Assembly: GCF_031458255.1 (NCBI RefSeq)
Contig: NZ_JAVDYC010000001.1
Location: 6,209,001-6,273,000 of the forward strand
From: Catenuloplanes niger
Lineage (GTDB): Bacteria > Actinomycetota > Actinomycetes > Mycobacteriales > Micromonosporaceae
Reading direction: 5' to 3'
Length of the DNA: 64,000 nt
Shown: in pieces, positions 18,423 to 26,608 of the stretch
How positions within the stretch are numbered: the stretch's first letter is position 1
How the letters are laid out: every line of letters begins with the position of its first letter
The notes under the pieces: generated by a model
Database searches by the model: none
Told to the model about the DNA's origin: nothing
The model's input: only the letters and a program-made list of their open reading frames with translations
Program-made: the position numbers and the translations under genes

Positions 18423-19469
18423 TTGGTGAGCCAGCAACGTGCCCGGCCGGGTTCCCGCACGCCCTCGGTCAAGGACGTGGCGGCCGCCGCGGACGTCTCC
18501 CTCGGCACCGTCTCCAACGTGCTCAACCGGCCGGAGCGGGTCAGCCCGGCCACCCGGGAGCGGGTCGAGCGGGCCATGGCCGAGCTGGGCTTCGTGCGCA
18601 ACGAGTCGGCCCGTCAGCTGCGCGCCGGGACCAGCCGCACGCTCGCCTACGTGATGCTGGACGCCACCAACCCGTTCTTCAACGACGTGGCCCAGGGCAT
18701 CGAGCTGGCCGCGGAGGACGCGGACCTGTCGCTGTTCATCTGCAACAGCAACGGCCGTGCCGAGCGCGAGGAGGCGCACCTCGACCGCCTGCTCCAGCAG
18801 CGCGTGCAGGGCATCCTGATCACGCCGGTCAACGCGGACGCGCCGTACCTGGACGAGATATCCCGCCGCGGCATCCCGGTGGTGATCGTCGACCGGCACC
18901 GCGACTCCGGCGGCTTCTGCTCGGTCGGCGTCGACGACGTGCTCGGCGGGCGCATCGCGGTCGAGCACCTGATCGAGCAGGGCCACGACCGGGTCGCGTT
19001 CGTCGGCGGTCCCGACTCGATCGGCCAGGTGCGCGAGCGGCTGGAGGGCGCCCGGCAGATCTGGGCCGAGTTCGGCCGCGACCCCGGCGACCTGGTCTAC
19101 CTGCCCACCGATGCGGTCACGGTCAGCGAGGGGCGGTCCGCCGGTGAGCGGCTCGCCGGCATCGCGGCCCGGCGCCGGCCCACGGCCGCGTTCTGCGCGA
19201 ACGATCTGCTGGCGCTGGGCCTGCTGCAGCAGGCCGTGGGCGCGGGCGCGCGGGTGCCGGAGGATCTGGCGATCGTCGGCTTCGACGACATCGAGTTCGC
19301 CGCCGCGGCCGCGGTGCCGCTGACCTCGGTGCGCCAGCCGCGCCAGGAGTTGGGCCGCACGGCCGCGAAGCTGCTGCTGGACGAGGCGACGAATCCGTTG
19401 CACCGGCACGACCAGGCCACCTTCATCCCCGAGCTGGTCGCCCGCGCGTCCACCGCGAACCGTTCCTGA
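18423..19469 (+). CDS. LacI-family regulator of the rhamnose locus
   Basis: The 348-residue protein has an N-terminal LacI helix-turn-helix (SVKDVAAAADVSLGTVSNVLN and hinge helix SARQLRAGTSRTLAYV). A periplasmic-binding-like sensor domain follows, with typical motifs DATNPFFNDVAQGIE, VPEDLAIVGFDDIEFA and PLTSVRQPRQELGRTAAKLL. It should repress the flanking rhamnose genes and release DNA when rhamnose or rhamnulose is bound. Two possible starts exist: TTG at 18423 and GTG at 18426, both behind AGGAG at 18412-18416. It is divergent from the transporter operon. Similar operators occur at four places around the locus. Confidence 0.9.
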   Translation: MVSQQRARPGSRTPSVKDVAAAADVSLGTVSNVLNRPERVSPATRERVERAMAELGFVRNESARQLRAGTSRTLAYVMLDATNPFFNDVAQGIELAAEDADLSLFICNSNGRAEREEAHLDRLLQQRVQGILITPVNADAPYLDEISRRGIPVVIVDRHRDSGGFCSVGVDDVLGGRIAVEHLIEQGHDRVAFVGGPDSIGQVRERLEGARQIWAEFGRDPGDLVYLPTDAVTVSEGRSAGERLAGIAARRRPTAAFCANDLLALGLLQQAVGAGARVPEDLAIVGFDDIEFAAAAAVPLTSVRQPRQELGRTAAKLLLDEATNPLHRHDQATFIPELVARASTANRS

Positions 19470-19557
19470 CGCGTTTCCGCCCGTGCGCGAGGCGCCGGCC
19501 GGCTCGGTCCGGCGACGACCGCGCACCTGGATCGGTCACGGCGCTGTTGCCTTCGTC

Positions 19558-19576
19558 ATAGGTTAGCCTTACCTAA
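19558..19576. promoter_or_regulatory. Iron box (IdeR/DmdR-type) upstream of the HtaA-like gene
   Basis: ATAGGTTAGCCTTACCTAA matches the actinobacterial iron-box consensus TTAGGTTAGGCTAACCTAA at 16 of 19 positions and keeps both half-sites (TAGGTTAG and ACCTAA). IdeR/DmdR proteins with bound Fe2+ repress genes behind such boxes. The site is about 92 bases before the GTG of the HtaA-like surface protein, so low-iron induction is predicted. Confidence 0.8.
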
Positions 19577-19668
19577 CTAGAAGCCGCTTAGGATCTCGTC
19601 GCGGAATCCCGCCCGGTGGCGCCGGCGGGCGGTTCCGCGACGACTCCCCACGACGAGCGGACCTCACT

Positions 19669-22557
19669 GTGCGATCTTTAATCGCGTTCGCGACCGTGGC
19701 CGTGCTCCTCAGTGCGGCCACCCCGGCCCCATCCACGTCCCCACCGGAACCGGCCCACCCGGCCGCGGTGGCCGAGCCGCTGCGACGCGCGGCCGGATTC
19801 ACGCTCCCCCAGCCGCAGACCGTCCCGGACGGCGGCGCGGTCACGTTCACCGCGGAGTTCCCCGGCGCGATGCTCTACACCTGGTACCGCACGGACGCCC
19901 GCGGCACCACGGCACTCCCCGGCGGCAACACCGCGTCCTACACGTTCACCGCGTCCTATCCGGACAACGGCGCGACGTACTCGGTGCGGGTCTTCGACGC
20001 CACGTTCGTCCAGCACCGGTCCGCGGAGGCGCGGCTGACCGTGACGCCGGTCGCGGCCGTCGTCACCGAACCGCCGCACGACGCCTCGGTCCGGGCCTAC
20101 CAGAACGCCCGGTTCACCGTCACGGCCGGCGGGACCGCGCCGCACACCTACCAGTGGCAACGCCGCGACGGCAGCGCCTGGACCACGATCCCGGGCGCGA
20201 CCGGGCCGGACCACACGTTCAAGACCGGACCGGCCGACGACGGCGCGGCGTTCCGCGTCGTGGTCGGCAACGCGTACGGGCCGGCCGTCACCTCGGCCGA
20301 GGCCACGCTCGACGTGGTCAGCGGCGGCGGCAGCCTCGACCCGGTCGCCCGGGCCAGCCTGGAATGGGGCGTCAACGAGATCTACCAGGGCGGCAACCCG
20401 GCCAACACCGGCTGCAACTACTTCTCCGCCGGTACGCAGGAGACGTTCGCGGGCCGGCAGGGCGACGTCCGGATCGTCCACCGCATGCCGGACGGCAGCG
20501 CGCAGGGCGTCTCGGACGCGACCAAGTGCATCCCGAGCACCGGATCCCAGCTCAACCAGCGCGTCCTCTTCACCGGCGGCGCCGGTACGGCCAACGCGGT
20601 GACCGGTGCGGCCACGATCCGGTGGACCGGCGCGTTCACCGCGAACGCGTACTCCGGCATGGTCACCTGGTACCTGCGCGACCCGGTGCTGACGGTCGCG
20701 GAGGACGGCACCGGCACGCTCACCGCGACCGCCGGTGGCATGGCGGCCAGCCGCACCGACCCGGGCACGAAGGAGCCGGTCCCGCCGCGCACGGTCACGG
20801 TCGCCACGTTCGACCGGGTGCTGCTGGCCACGGACGGCGTGCAGATCTCGCCGCGCTTCTCCGGCGTCGACTACTTCCCGCTGGCCGACGGCGTGCGGTC
20901 GACGGCCTCGGCGATCCCGGCCGCGGTCAAGGCCGCCCAGCCGGACTGGGGCGCCTGGCCCGAGTCCTTCGTGGACTTCCAGTACGAGACGCAGCTGTCC
21001 AGCTACTGGCACACCAGCGGCCTGCCGGCCGACACCGACAAACCCCCGTTCGACCTGACGGTACGGTTCGACTCCGCGCCGGACGTGAAGGACGTGCCGG
21101 TCATCCTGGCCAACCCGGCCGCCGGCGCGGCCGCGCCCTACGTCGAGGGACGCGACCTCACGGTCACGGCCGACATCGACGGGGTCGCGGACCTCCGGTG
21201 GGAGCGGTCCACGTCGGCCAACGGGCCGTGGACCGCGATCGCGGGCGAGACCGGCGAGACGCTCACCATCCCGGCGATCACCTCGGCCTGGAACGGCGTG
21301 TACGTGCGGATCGTCGCCGTCAACGCGGACGGCCGGGCCGTCTCCACGGCGCTCCGGCTGCAGACCGCGCCGTACGCCGCACCCACGTTCACCCGGCAGC
21401 CGGCCGACCTGGCCGCGATCTCCGGCAACCGGGCCGTCGTCGACTTCGACGTCACCGGCAACCCGGCGATCGACGCGTCCTCGATCGTGCTGGAACGCAG
21501 CGACGACGCGGGCGCCACCTGGCGGCCGTGGGCCGGCGCGGAATCCGCACCGTCGCAGATCACGATCCCGTCGGTGCCACTGGACGCGAACGGCGCGCGC
21601 GGCCGGATCGTCGCGGTCAACGTCGAGGGCGCGCGGTCGGTCTCCGGCACGTTCGGCTTCCGCGTCTTCCGCGGCACCGGGCGGCCGCAGCTCGTGGTGA
21701 TCCCGTCAGCGCCGATCGACCCGGCCACGGAGACCCGGCTGACCGTCGTCGCGGCCGGCTTCCACGTGCCGGACTGGGCGAGCGCAACCGAGACGTACTC
21801 GCTGGACCTGGGGCTCTTCGACACCACGTCGTGGCAGCCGGGCCGGACCGGGCACCGCAACTGGATCGCCACCTCGCCGGACACCTCCGGCGGCCAGATC
21901 TACCACGGCTGGATGGCGACCACCGGCGGCACGTTCACCGCGGGCATCCGGGTGCCGGCCGGTGCGCTGGCCCCCGGGAAGACGTACGGCGTCGGCGCGT
22001 TCCTGCGGCTCACGGACATCTCGACCTGGCAGGACACGTTCACCAACCGGTCGCTGGACGCGTGGACGCAGGTTTGGCCGGCCCCGGCCGCGGACGGCGC
22101 GCAGACGATCAGCGTCGAGGTGGTGGACGCGCCGGGCGAGTTCATCTGGAGCATCGACGGTGACCGCGCGGTGAACCTCGGCCAGGCGGTCTTCCAGGAC
22201 ACGTACCTGCAAGCCACCGGCGACATCGCGCCGATCACGGTGACCGACACCCGGGCCGGCGGGCCGGCATGGGCGGTCTCCGGACAGATCTCCGACTTCA
22301 GCGGCGGGCTCTCCGGCCGCTACCTCGGCTGGTCACCCGTGGTGATCACACCGGGCGCGGGCGCGGTGGCCGGAGCGCCGGTGGAACCGGGCATCGGCGG
22401 CGGCCTCGGCCTGACCGAGTCGGCCACGCTGGCCGACGCGGCGGGCGGGCACGGGCGCGGCACGGCGAGCGTCGGCGCCGGACTCGACCTGCGGCTGCCG
22501 CTGACCACGCCACCCGGCAGCTACACGGCGACGCTCACGGTCACCGCGCTCTCCTGA
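19669..22557 (+). CDS. Secreted HtaA-domain protein with Ig-like repeats and WxL-like C terminus
   Basis: The 962-residue protein starts at a GTG with a signal peptide (about residues 1-25). In order it shows an Ig-like domain (about 45-126), a second (about 132-216), an HtaA-type region (about 225-468: SLEWGVNEIYQ, GAATIRWTGAF, DPVLTVAEDGTGTLTA, FVDFQYETQLSSYWHTSG), two further Ig-like domains (about 480-566 and 572-667), a beta-rich domain (about 672-815) and a C-terminal WxL-like domain (about 820-962; WAV at 868-870, LGW at 886-888). HtaA domains bind heme in corynebacteria. WxL domains hold proteins at the cell surface by partnering with DUF916 proteins, and one such gene follows. A heme or iron capture role fits the iron box upstream, but substrate binding is inferred. 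Confidence 0.75.
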   Translation: MRSLIAFATVAVLLSAATPAPSTSPPEPAHPAAVAEPLRRAAGFTLPQPQTVPDGGAVTFTAEFPGAMLYTWYRTDARGTTALPGGNTASYTFTASYPDNGATYSVRVFDATFVQHRSAEARLTVTPVAAVVTEPPHDASVRAYQNARFTVTAGGTAPHTYQWQRRDGSAWTTIPGATGPDHTFKTGPADDGAAFRVVVGNAYGPAVTSAEATLDVVSGGGSLDPVARASLEWGVNEIYQGGNPANTGCNYFSAGTQETFAGRQGDVRIVHRMPDGSAQGVSDATKCIPSTGSQLNQRVLFTGGAGTANAVTGAATIRWTGAFTANAYSGMVTWYLRDPVLTVAEDGTGTLTATAGGMAASRTDPGTKEPVPPRTVTVATFDRVLLATDGVQISPRFSGVDYFPLADGVRSTASAIPAAVKAAQPDWGAWPESFVDFQYETQLSSYWHTSGLPADTDKPPFDLTVRFDSAPDVKDVPVILANPAAGAAAPYVEGRDLTVTADIDGVADLRWERSTSANGPWTAIAGETGETLTIPAITSAWNGVYVRIVAVNADGRAVSTALRLQTAPYAAPTFTRQPADLAAISGNRAVVDFDVTGNPAIDASSIVLERSDDAGATWRPWAGAESAPSQITIPSVPLDANGARGRIVAVNVEGARSVSGTFGFRVFRGTGRPQLVVIPSAPIDPATETRLTVVAAGFHVPDWASATETYSLDLGLFDTTSWQPGRTGHRNWIATSPDTSGGQIYHGWMATTGGTFTAGIRVPAGALAPGKTYGVGAFLRLTDISTWQDTFTNRSLDAWTQVWPAPAADGAQTISVEVVDAPGEFIWSIDGDRAVNLGQAVFQDTYLQATGDIAPITVTDTRAGGPAWAVSGQISDFSGGLSGRYLGWSPVVITPGAGAVAGAPVEPGIGGGLGLTESATLADAAGGHGRGTASVGAGLDLRLPLTTPPGSYTATLTVTALS

Positions 22558-22580
22558 CCCCCTTCTTCCACCCGCGGTGC

Positions 22581-22620
22581 GGGCGCCACCCAGGTCGTTC
22601 CGGCGACCTGGGTGACGCCC
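22581..22620. terminator. Strong hairpin between the two surface-protein genes
   Basis: A 17-bp stem with one mismatch (GGGCGCCACCCAGGTCG at 22581-22597 pairing with 22604-22620) and a 6-base loop follows the HtaA-like gene by 23 bases. There is no T tract. It may attenuate or terminate transcription so that the first gene is expressed more than the second. Confidence 0.55.
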
Positions 22621-22649
22621 GGATCGGACCTGCCCACGGGAGATCCACG

Positions 22650-23831
22650 ATGTCAGTCAGCACTCGGCGGGTTGCGCGAGCGGTGCTGGCGGCGGCACTC
22701 GCCGTCGCCGTCGGTCCTGCCCCGGCCGGCACCGCGACAGCCACGCCGGGCGGTGCGCCCGGCGCGCTGCCGGCGGTGGGGTGGGGTGGCGGGCTGCCGG
22801 CGGTGCTGCCGGGCGGTGCGCTGCCGGGCGGTTCACCGGCCGTGCTGCCGGGCGGTTCACCGGCCGTGCTGCCGGGAGCTTCGTCGGGTGCGCTGCCGGC
22901 GGTGGCGCCGGGGGACGGGGCGACGCTGACCTGGTCGGTGCGGCCGACGCCGAGCCCGGAACGGCCGGACCGGCCGAACTTCGCCTGGGACCTGGAGCCG
23001 GGACAGCGGATCGAGGACAGCATCCGGGTGCGGAACCTCGGCACCGAGCCGCTGCCCCTGGTGATCTACGCCAGCGACGCGTTCACCACGTCCAGCGGCG
23101 CCATCGACCTGCTGCGGGCCGGCACCGCGCCCACCGGCGTGGGCGCGTGGACCGCGCTCGGCACGGCGGAGATCACCGTACCGGCGGAGGGTTTCGTCGA
23201 CGTCCCGTTCGTCCTGGCCGTGCCCGCGGGCGCGGAGGCGGGGGACCACACCGGGGGGATCGTCACGTCCTACCGCGCCCCCGGCACGGACGGCGAGGGC
23301 CGGGCGGTCGTGGTCGACCGGCGGCTCGGCTCGCGGATGTACGTCCGGGTCGGTGGTGAGCTGCACCCGCGCCTGGACGTCACCGGGGTCGACGTCACCT
23401 ATCGGGGCGCTCCGGAGCCGTGGACGGCCGGCGACGCGACGGTCACCTACACCGTCACGAACCGGGGTAACGTGCGGCTCGGTGCGGAGCAGGTGATCAT
23501 GACCGCCGGGCCGTTCGGGCTGCTCGGCCGCCAGACCGTGCCGGCACCGATGCCGGAACTGCTGCCCGGGAACTCACTGACCCATGCGATCGAGGTCGCC
23601 GGAGTGTGGCCGCTTCTCCGGACGACCGCTGAGGTCCGCGTGCGTCCGGTACCGACCCGGCAGTACGACGTCTTCGCGCCGGACACGCCGCTCGCGACCG
23701 GCACCGCCACCGCCTGGTCGATCCCGTGGCCGCAGCTGCTCACCTGCCTGGCAGCCGGTCTCGTGGCCTTCCTCGCGACCCGCCGCAGGCGCTCCCGGCC
23801 CGCCTCGTCCTCCGCGGCGAAGACCATCTGA
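22650..23831 (+). CDS. DUF916-like surface protein with C-terminal membrane anchor
   Basis: The 393-residue protein has a signal peptide (ending near residue 32, ATATPGG), then a Gly/Pro/Ala-rich linker with the repeat GGSPAVLP. Two beta-sandwich regions follow: WDLEPGQRIEDSIRVRNLGTE…VPFVLAVPAGAEAGDHTGGI resembles DUF916, and VTYTVTNRGNVRLG resembles the following DUF3324-type domain. It ends with a membrane helix (LLTCLAAGLVAFLATRRRR) and a positive stop-transfer tail. In Firmicutes such proteins bind peptidoglycan and tether WxL proteins. Its position directly after a WxL-like protein suggests the same partnership here. Confidence 0.75.
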   Translation: MSVSTRRVARAVLAAALAVAVGPAPAGTATATPGGAPGALPAVGWGGGLPAVLPGGALPGGSPAVLPGGSPAVLPGASSGALPAVAPGDGATLTWSVRPTPSPERPDRPNFAWDLEPGQRIEDSIRVRNLGTEPLPLVIYASDAFTTSSGAIDLLRAGTAPTGVGAWTALGTAEITVPAEGFVDVPFVLAVPAGAEAGDHTGGIVTSYRAPGTDGEGRAVVVDRRLGSRMYVRVGGELHPRLDVTGVDVTYRGAPEPWTAGDATVTYTVTNRGNVRLGAEQVIMTAGPFGLLGRQTVPAPMPELLPGNSLTHAIEVAGVWPLLRTTAEVRVRPVPTRQYDVFAPDTPLATGTATAWSIPWPQLLTCLAAGLVAFLATRRRRSRPASSSAAKTI

Positions 23832-23998
23832 CTCTCCGGCGCGGTGTCGCATCGGGTCACCGCAGCAGCCGCGAAGTCCGCTGCGGCCGGCACGAGATCA
23901 GCCGGTCACGGCGAGCCGCGATCACGGCGGCGCCCGGCCGCGCTGCGCGGGAGTGCCTGGGCGATCCCTGCGCCGCTCTTGTCCGCTCGGCGGGAAAG

Positions 23999-24067
23999 GA
24001 TCATTGATCGATGCGAAGTGGTTGTCAACGGCCTCAGTGGACCGCTACTACGCATCGGTCAATGATC
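23999..24067. repeat. 17-bp inverted repeat around a 35-base spacer
   Basis: GATCATTGATCGATGCG (23999-24015) is the reverse complement of CGCATCGGTCAATGATC (24051-24067) with a single mismatch. The arms are AT-richer than the surroundings. It could be a structured RNA, a protein binding site pair, or the remnant of a small mobile element. No target duplication or transposase is visible. Confidence 0.75.
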
Positions 24068-24155
24068 GATCGCGTCGAAGGGTGCCGGCGTGGCGATCGA
24101 AGATGGTGGGCGGTCGGGTGAGACGTGGCGAGGCTGGATACCTATATCGCGAAAT

Positions 24156-24176
24156 ATCGGGCGCGGGGCGCCCGAT
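24156..24176. terminator. Hairpin ATCGGGCGC-GGG-GCGCCCGAT
   Basis: A perfect 9-bp stem with a 3-base loop lies 325 bases after the DUF916-like gene. It lacks a T run, so a terminator role is only possible, not shown. Confidence 0.45.
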
Positions 24177-24177
24177 G

Positions 24178-24370
24178 GGCTGGCTCCGCTGGCTCGGCTC
24201 GGCTGGCTCAGCTCGGCTGGGCCGGCTCCGCTGGCTCGGCTCGGCTGGGGCCGGCTCGGCTGGGCTGACTTAGCTGGGCTGGCTCGGCTGAGCTGGCTTG
24301 GCTTGGCTGGGTTGGCTCCGCTGGGTCGGCTCCGCTGGCTCGGCTGGGGCCGGCTCGGCTGGGCGCCGAT
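24178..24370. repeat. Short tandem repeat tract of GGCTC/GGCTG pentamers
   Basis: About 190 bases consist almost entirely of GGCTC, GGCTG and GGCTT units in changing order, with a longer period visible around GGCTCGGCTGGGGCCGGCTC. All three reading frames give low-complexity sequence, so this is minisatellite-like DNA rather than a gene. Confidence 0.8.
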
Positions 24371-24433
24371 CGCTCCAGCCGAGCTTCGCTGCCGGCGCTC
24401 CACCGGCTGGGTGAGCTGTTGGCGAAGCGCCAG

Positions 24434-24445
24434 TTGAACGTTTCA
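24434..24445. promoter_or_regulatory. LacI-type operator, distal site
   Basis: TTGAACGTTTCA has a perfect right half and a one-base-shorter left half relative to TGAAACGTTTCA. It lies 70 bases upstream of the stronger proximal site, so repression by looping or cooperative binding is possible. Confidence 0.6.
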
Positions 24446-24503
24446 TGCATGAGGCCGGGGGTTGACCCGGCGCCGTCGCCCGCCGTAACCTGTCCGAAAT
24501 TCA

Positions 24504-24515
24504 TGAAACGTTTCA
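24504..24515. promoter_or_regulatory. LacI-type operator, proximal site
   Basis: TGAAACGTTTCA is a perfect 12-bp palindrome 62 bases before the aldolase start. It shares the GTTTCA half-site with the operators around the regulator gene at 18.3-18.4 kb, tying the rightward enzyme genes to the same LacI-family regulator. Confidence 0.75.
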
Positions 24516-24577
24516 CGGCAGCCTGCCTCCGGCACGGCGTGTCTGGAAGTCCCGACCATCTCCGCGAGAAGGACACC

Positions 24578-26608
24578 ATGACGAACCCCGCAGTGCGTGA
24601 CCTGCTGACCCGCAGCAACCGGCTGGGCGCGGACCCGCGCAACACCAACTACGCCGGTGGCAACACGTCCGCGAAGGCGACCGACACGGATCCGGTGACC
24701 GGCGCGCCGACCGAGCTGGTCTGGGTGAAGGGGTCGGGCGGTGACCTCGGCACGCTGCGGGAGAGCGGTCTCGCGGTGCTGCGGCTCGACCGGCTGCGGG
24801 CGCTCGTGGACGTCTATCCGGGGGTGGAGCGCGAGGACGAGATGGTGGCCGCGTTCGACTACTGCCTGCACGGGCGCGGGGGTGCGGCGCCGTCGATCGA
24901 CACCGCGATGCACGGGCTGGTGGACGCTGCGCACGTCGACCACCTGCACCCGGACGCCGGCATCGCGATCGCGACCGCGGCGGACGGGCCGGCGCTGACC
25001 AAGGAGATCTTCGGCGACCGGGTGGTCTGGGTGCCGTGGCGGCGGCCCGGTTTCCAGCTGGGGCTGGACATCGCGGCGGTCCAGCGGGCGAACCCGCAGG
25101 CGATCGGCTGCGTCCTCGGCGGTCACGGCATCACGGCGTGGGGTGCGACCAGCGAGGAGTGCGAGCGCAACTCGCTCACCGTCATCGAGACCGCGGCGGC
25201 CTACATCGAGGCGAACGGCCGACCGGAGCCGTTCGGCGCGCTGCGGGTCCCGGCGCTGGACGAGGCGGCCCGGCATGCCCGCGCGGCCGCGCTGTTCCCG
25301 GTGGTCCGCGGGCTGGTGTCGACCGACCGGCCGCAGGTCGGGCACTACACGGACGCGCCCGAGGTACTCGACTTCGTGGGCCGGGAGCGGCTGGCCGAGC
25401 TGGCGGAGAAGGGCACGTCCTGTCCGGACCACTTCCTCCGTACCAAGGTCAAGCCTCTGGTCCTGGATCTGGGTCCGGACGCGTCCCTGGAGGACACCGT
25501 GGCCCGGCTGACCGAGCTGCACGAGGCGTACCGGGCGGACTACCGGGCCTACTACGAGCGGCACGCCACGGCGGACTCCCCGGCGATGCGTGGCGCGGAT
25601 CCGGCGATCGTGTTGGTGCCCGGCGTGGGCATGTTCTCGTTCGGGGCGAACAAGCAGACCGCGCGGGTGGCCGGCGAGTTCTACGTCAACGCGATCAACG
25701 TGATGCGCGGCGCCGAGGCGCTGTCCACCTACGCGCCGATCGACGAGGCGGAGAAGTTCCGGATCGAGTACTGGGCGCTGGAGGAGGCGAAACTTCAGCG
25801 CATGCCGAAGCCGAAGCCGCTCGCCACCCGGATCGCGTTCGTGACCGGCGGCGGCTCCGGCATCGGCCGGGCGATCGCGCTGCGCCTCGCGGCCGAGGGC
25901 GCCTGCGTCGTGGTCGCGGACCGCAACTTTGACACGGCGCGCACGGTGGCGGGCGAGATCGGCGACACCGACCGGGCGATCGCGGTCGAGGCGGACGTGA
26001 CGGACGGCGACGCGGTGGCCGAGGCGCTGCGGGCGGCCGTGCTCGCGTTCGGCGGCGTCGACCTGATCGTCAACAACGCCGGGCTCTCCGTCTCCAAGCC
26101 GTTGCTGGAGACCACGGACGCGGACTGGGACCTGCAGCACGACGTGATGGCGAAGGGCTCGTTCCTGGTCTCCCGCGAGGCCGCGCGGATCCTCGTCGCG
26201 CAGGGGATGGGCGGCGACATCGTCTACATCTCCTCGAAGAACTCGCTCTTCGCCGGGCCGAACAACGTGGCGTACGGTGCCGCGAAGGCCGATCAGGCGC
26301 ACCAGGTCCGGCTGCTCGCGGCCGAGCTGGGCGGCCACGGGATTCGCGTCAACGGCATCAACCCGGACGGCGTGGTCCGCGGCTCCGGCATCTTCGCGGG
26401 CGGCTGGGGCGCCAAGCGGGCCGCGGTCTACGGCGTGCCGGAGGAGGAGCTGGGCGCCTACTACGCGCAGCGCACGCTGCTGAAGCGCGAGGTGCTGCCG
26501 GAGCACGTGGCGAACGCGGTGTTCGTGCTGACCGCGGGCGAGCTGTCGCACACCACCGGCCTGCACGTCCCGGTCGACGCCGGCGTCGCCGCGGCCTTCC
26601 TCCGATGA
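24578..26608 (+). CDS. rhaD: Bifunctional rhamnulose-1-phosphate aldolase / lactaldehyde dehydrogenase
   Basis: The 676-residue protein fuses a class II aldolase/adducin domain (about residues 1-400; SGGDLGTLRESG-like, HVDHLHPDAGIAIATA with metal-binding histidines, CVLGGHGITAWG) to a short-chain dehydrogenase (about 418-676). In the dehydrogenase the nucleotide motif is VTGGGSGIGRA starting at residue 422 and the catalytic motif is YGAAK at 566-570. It cleaves L-rhamnulose-1-phosphate to DHAP and L-lactaldehyde and oxidises the aldehyde to lactate with NAD. AAGGA precedes the ATG. The kinase gene overlaps its stop by four bases. Equivalent fusions are known as RhaEW in bacilli. Confidence 0.93.
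   Translation: MTNPAVRDLLTRSNRLGADPRNTNYAGGNTSAKATDTDPVTGAPTELVWVKGSGGDLGTLRESGLAVLRLDRLRALVDVYPGVEREDEMVAAFDYCLHGRGGAAPSIDTAMHGLVDAAHVDHLHPDAGIAIATAADGPALTKEIFGDRVVWVPWRRPGFQLGLDIAAVQRANPQAIGCVLGGHGITAWGATSEECERNSLTVIETAAAYIEANGRPEPFGALRVPALDEAARHARAAALFPVVRGLVSTDRPQVGHYTDAPEVLDFVGRERLAELAEKGTSCPDHFLRTKVKPLVLDLGPDASLEDTVARLTELHEAYRADYRAYYERHATADSPAMRGADPAIVLVPGVGMFSFGANKQTARVAGEFYVNAINVMRGAEALSTYAPIDEAEKFRIEYWALEEAKLQRMPKPKPLATRIAFVTGGGSGIGRAIALRLAAEGACVVVADRNFDTARTVAGEIGDTDRAIAVEADVTDGDAVAEALRAAVLAFGGVDLIVNNAGLSVSKPLLETTDADWDLQHDVMAKGSFLVSREAARILVAQGMGGDIVYISSKNSLFAGPNNVAYGAAKADQAHQVRLLAAELGGHGIRVNGINPDGVVRGSGIFAGGWGAKRAAVYGVPEEELGAYYAQRTLLKREVLPEHVANAVFVLTAGELSHTTGLHVPVDAGVAAAFLR

Larger units (their letters stand above)
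23832..24577. other. 746-base intergenic region with inverted and short tandem repeats
   Basis: No gene is supported here. It holds a 17-bp inverted repeat (23999-24015 and 24051-24067), a 9-bp perfect hairpin at 24156-24176, a long run of short GGCTC/GGCTG units at about 24178-24370, and two LacI-type operators just before the aldolase gene. Base composition in the repeat tract is unlike coding DNA. Confidence 0.7.

Noticed and set aside
24178-24370. Possible CRISPR-like array or repeat protein
   Set aside because: The units are 5-10 bases with no unique spacers of constant length and no cas genes nearby, and all frames are low complexity. It is a minisatellite-like tract.
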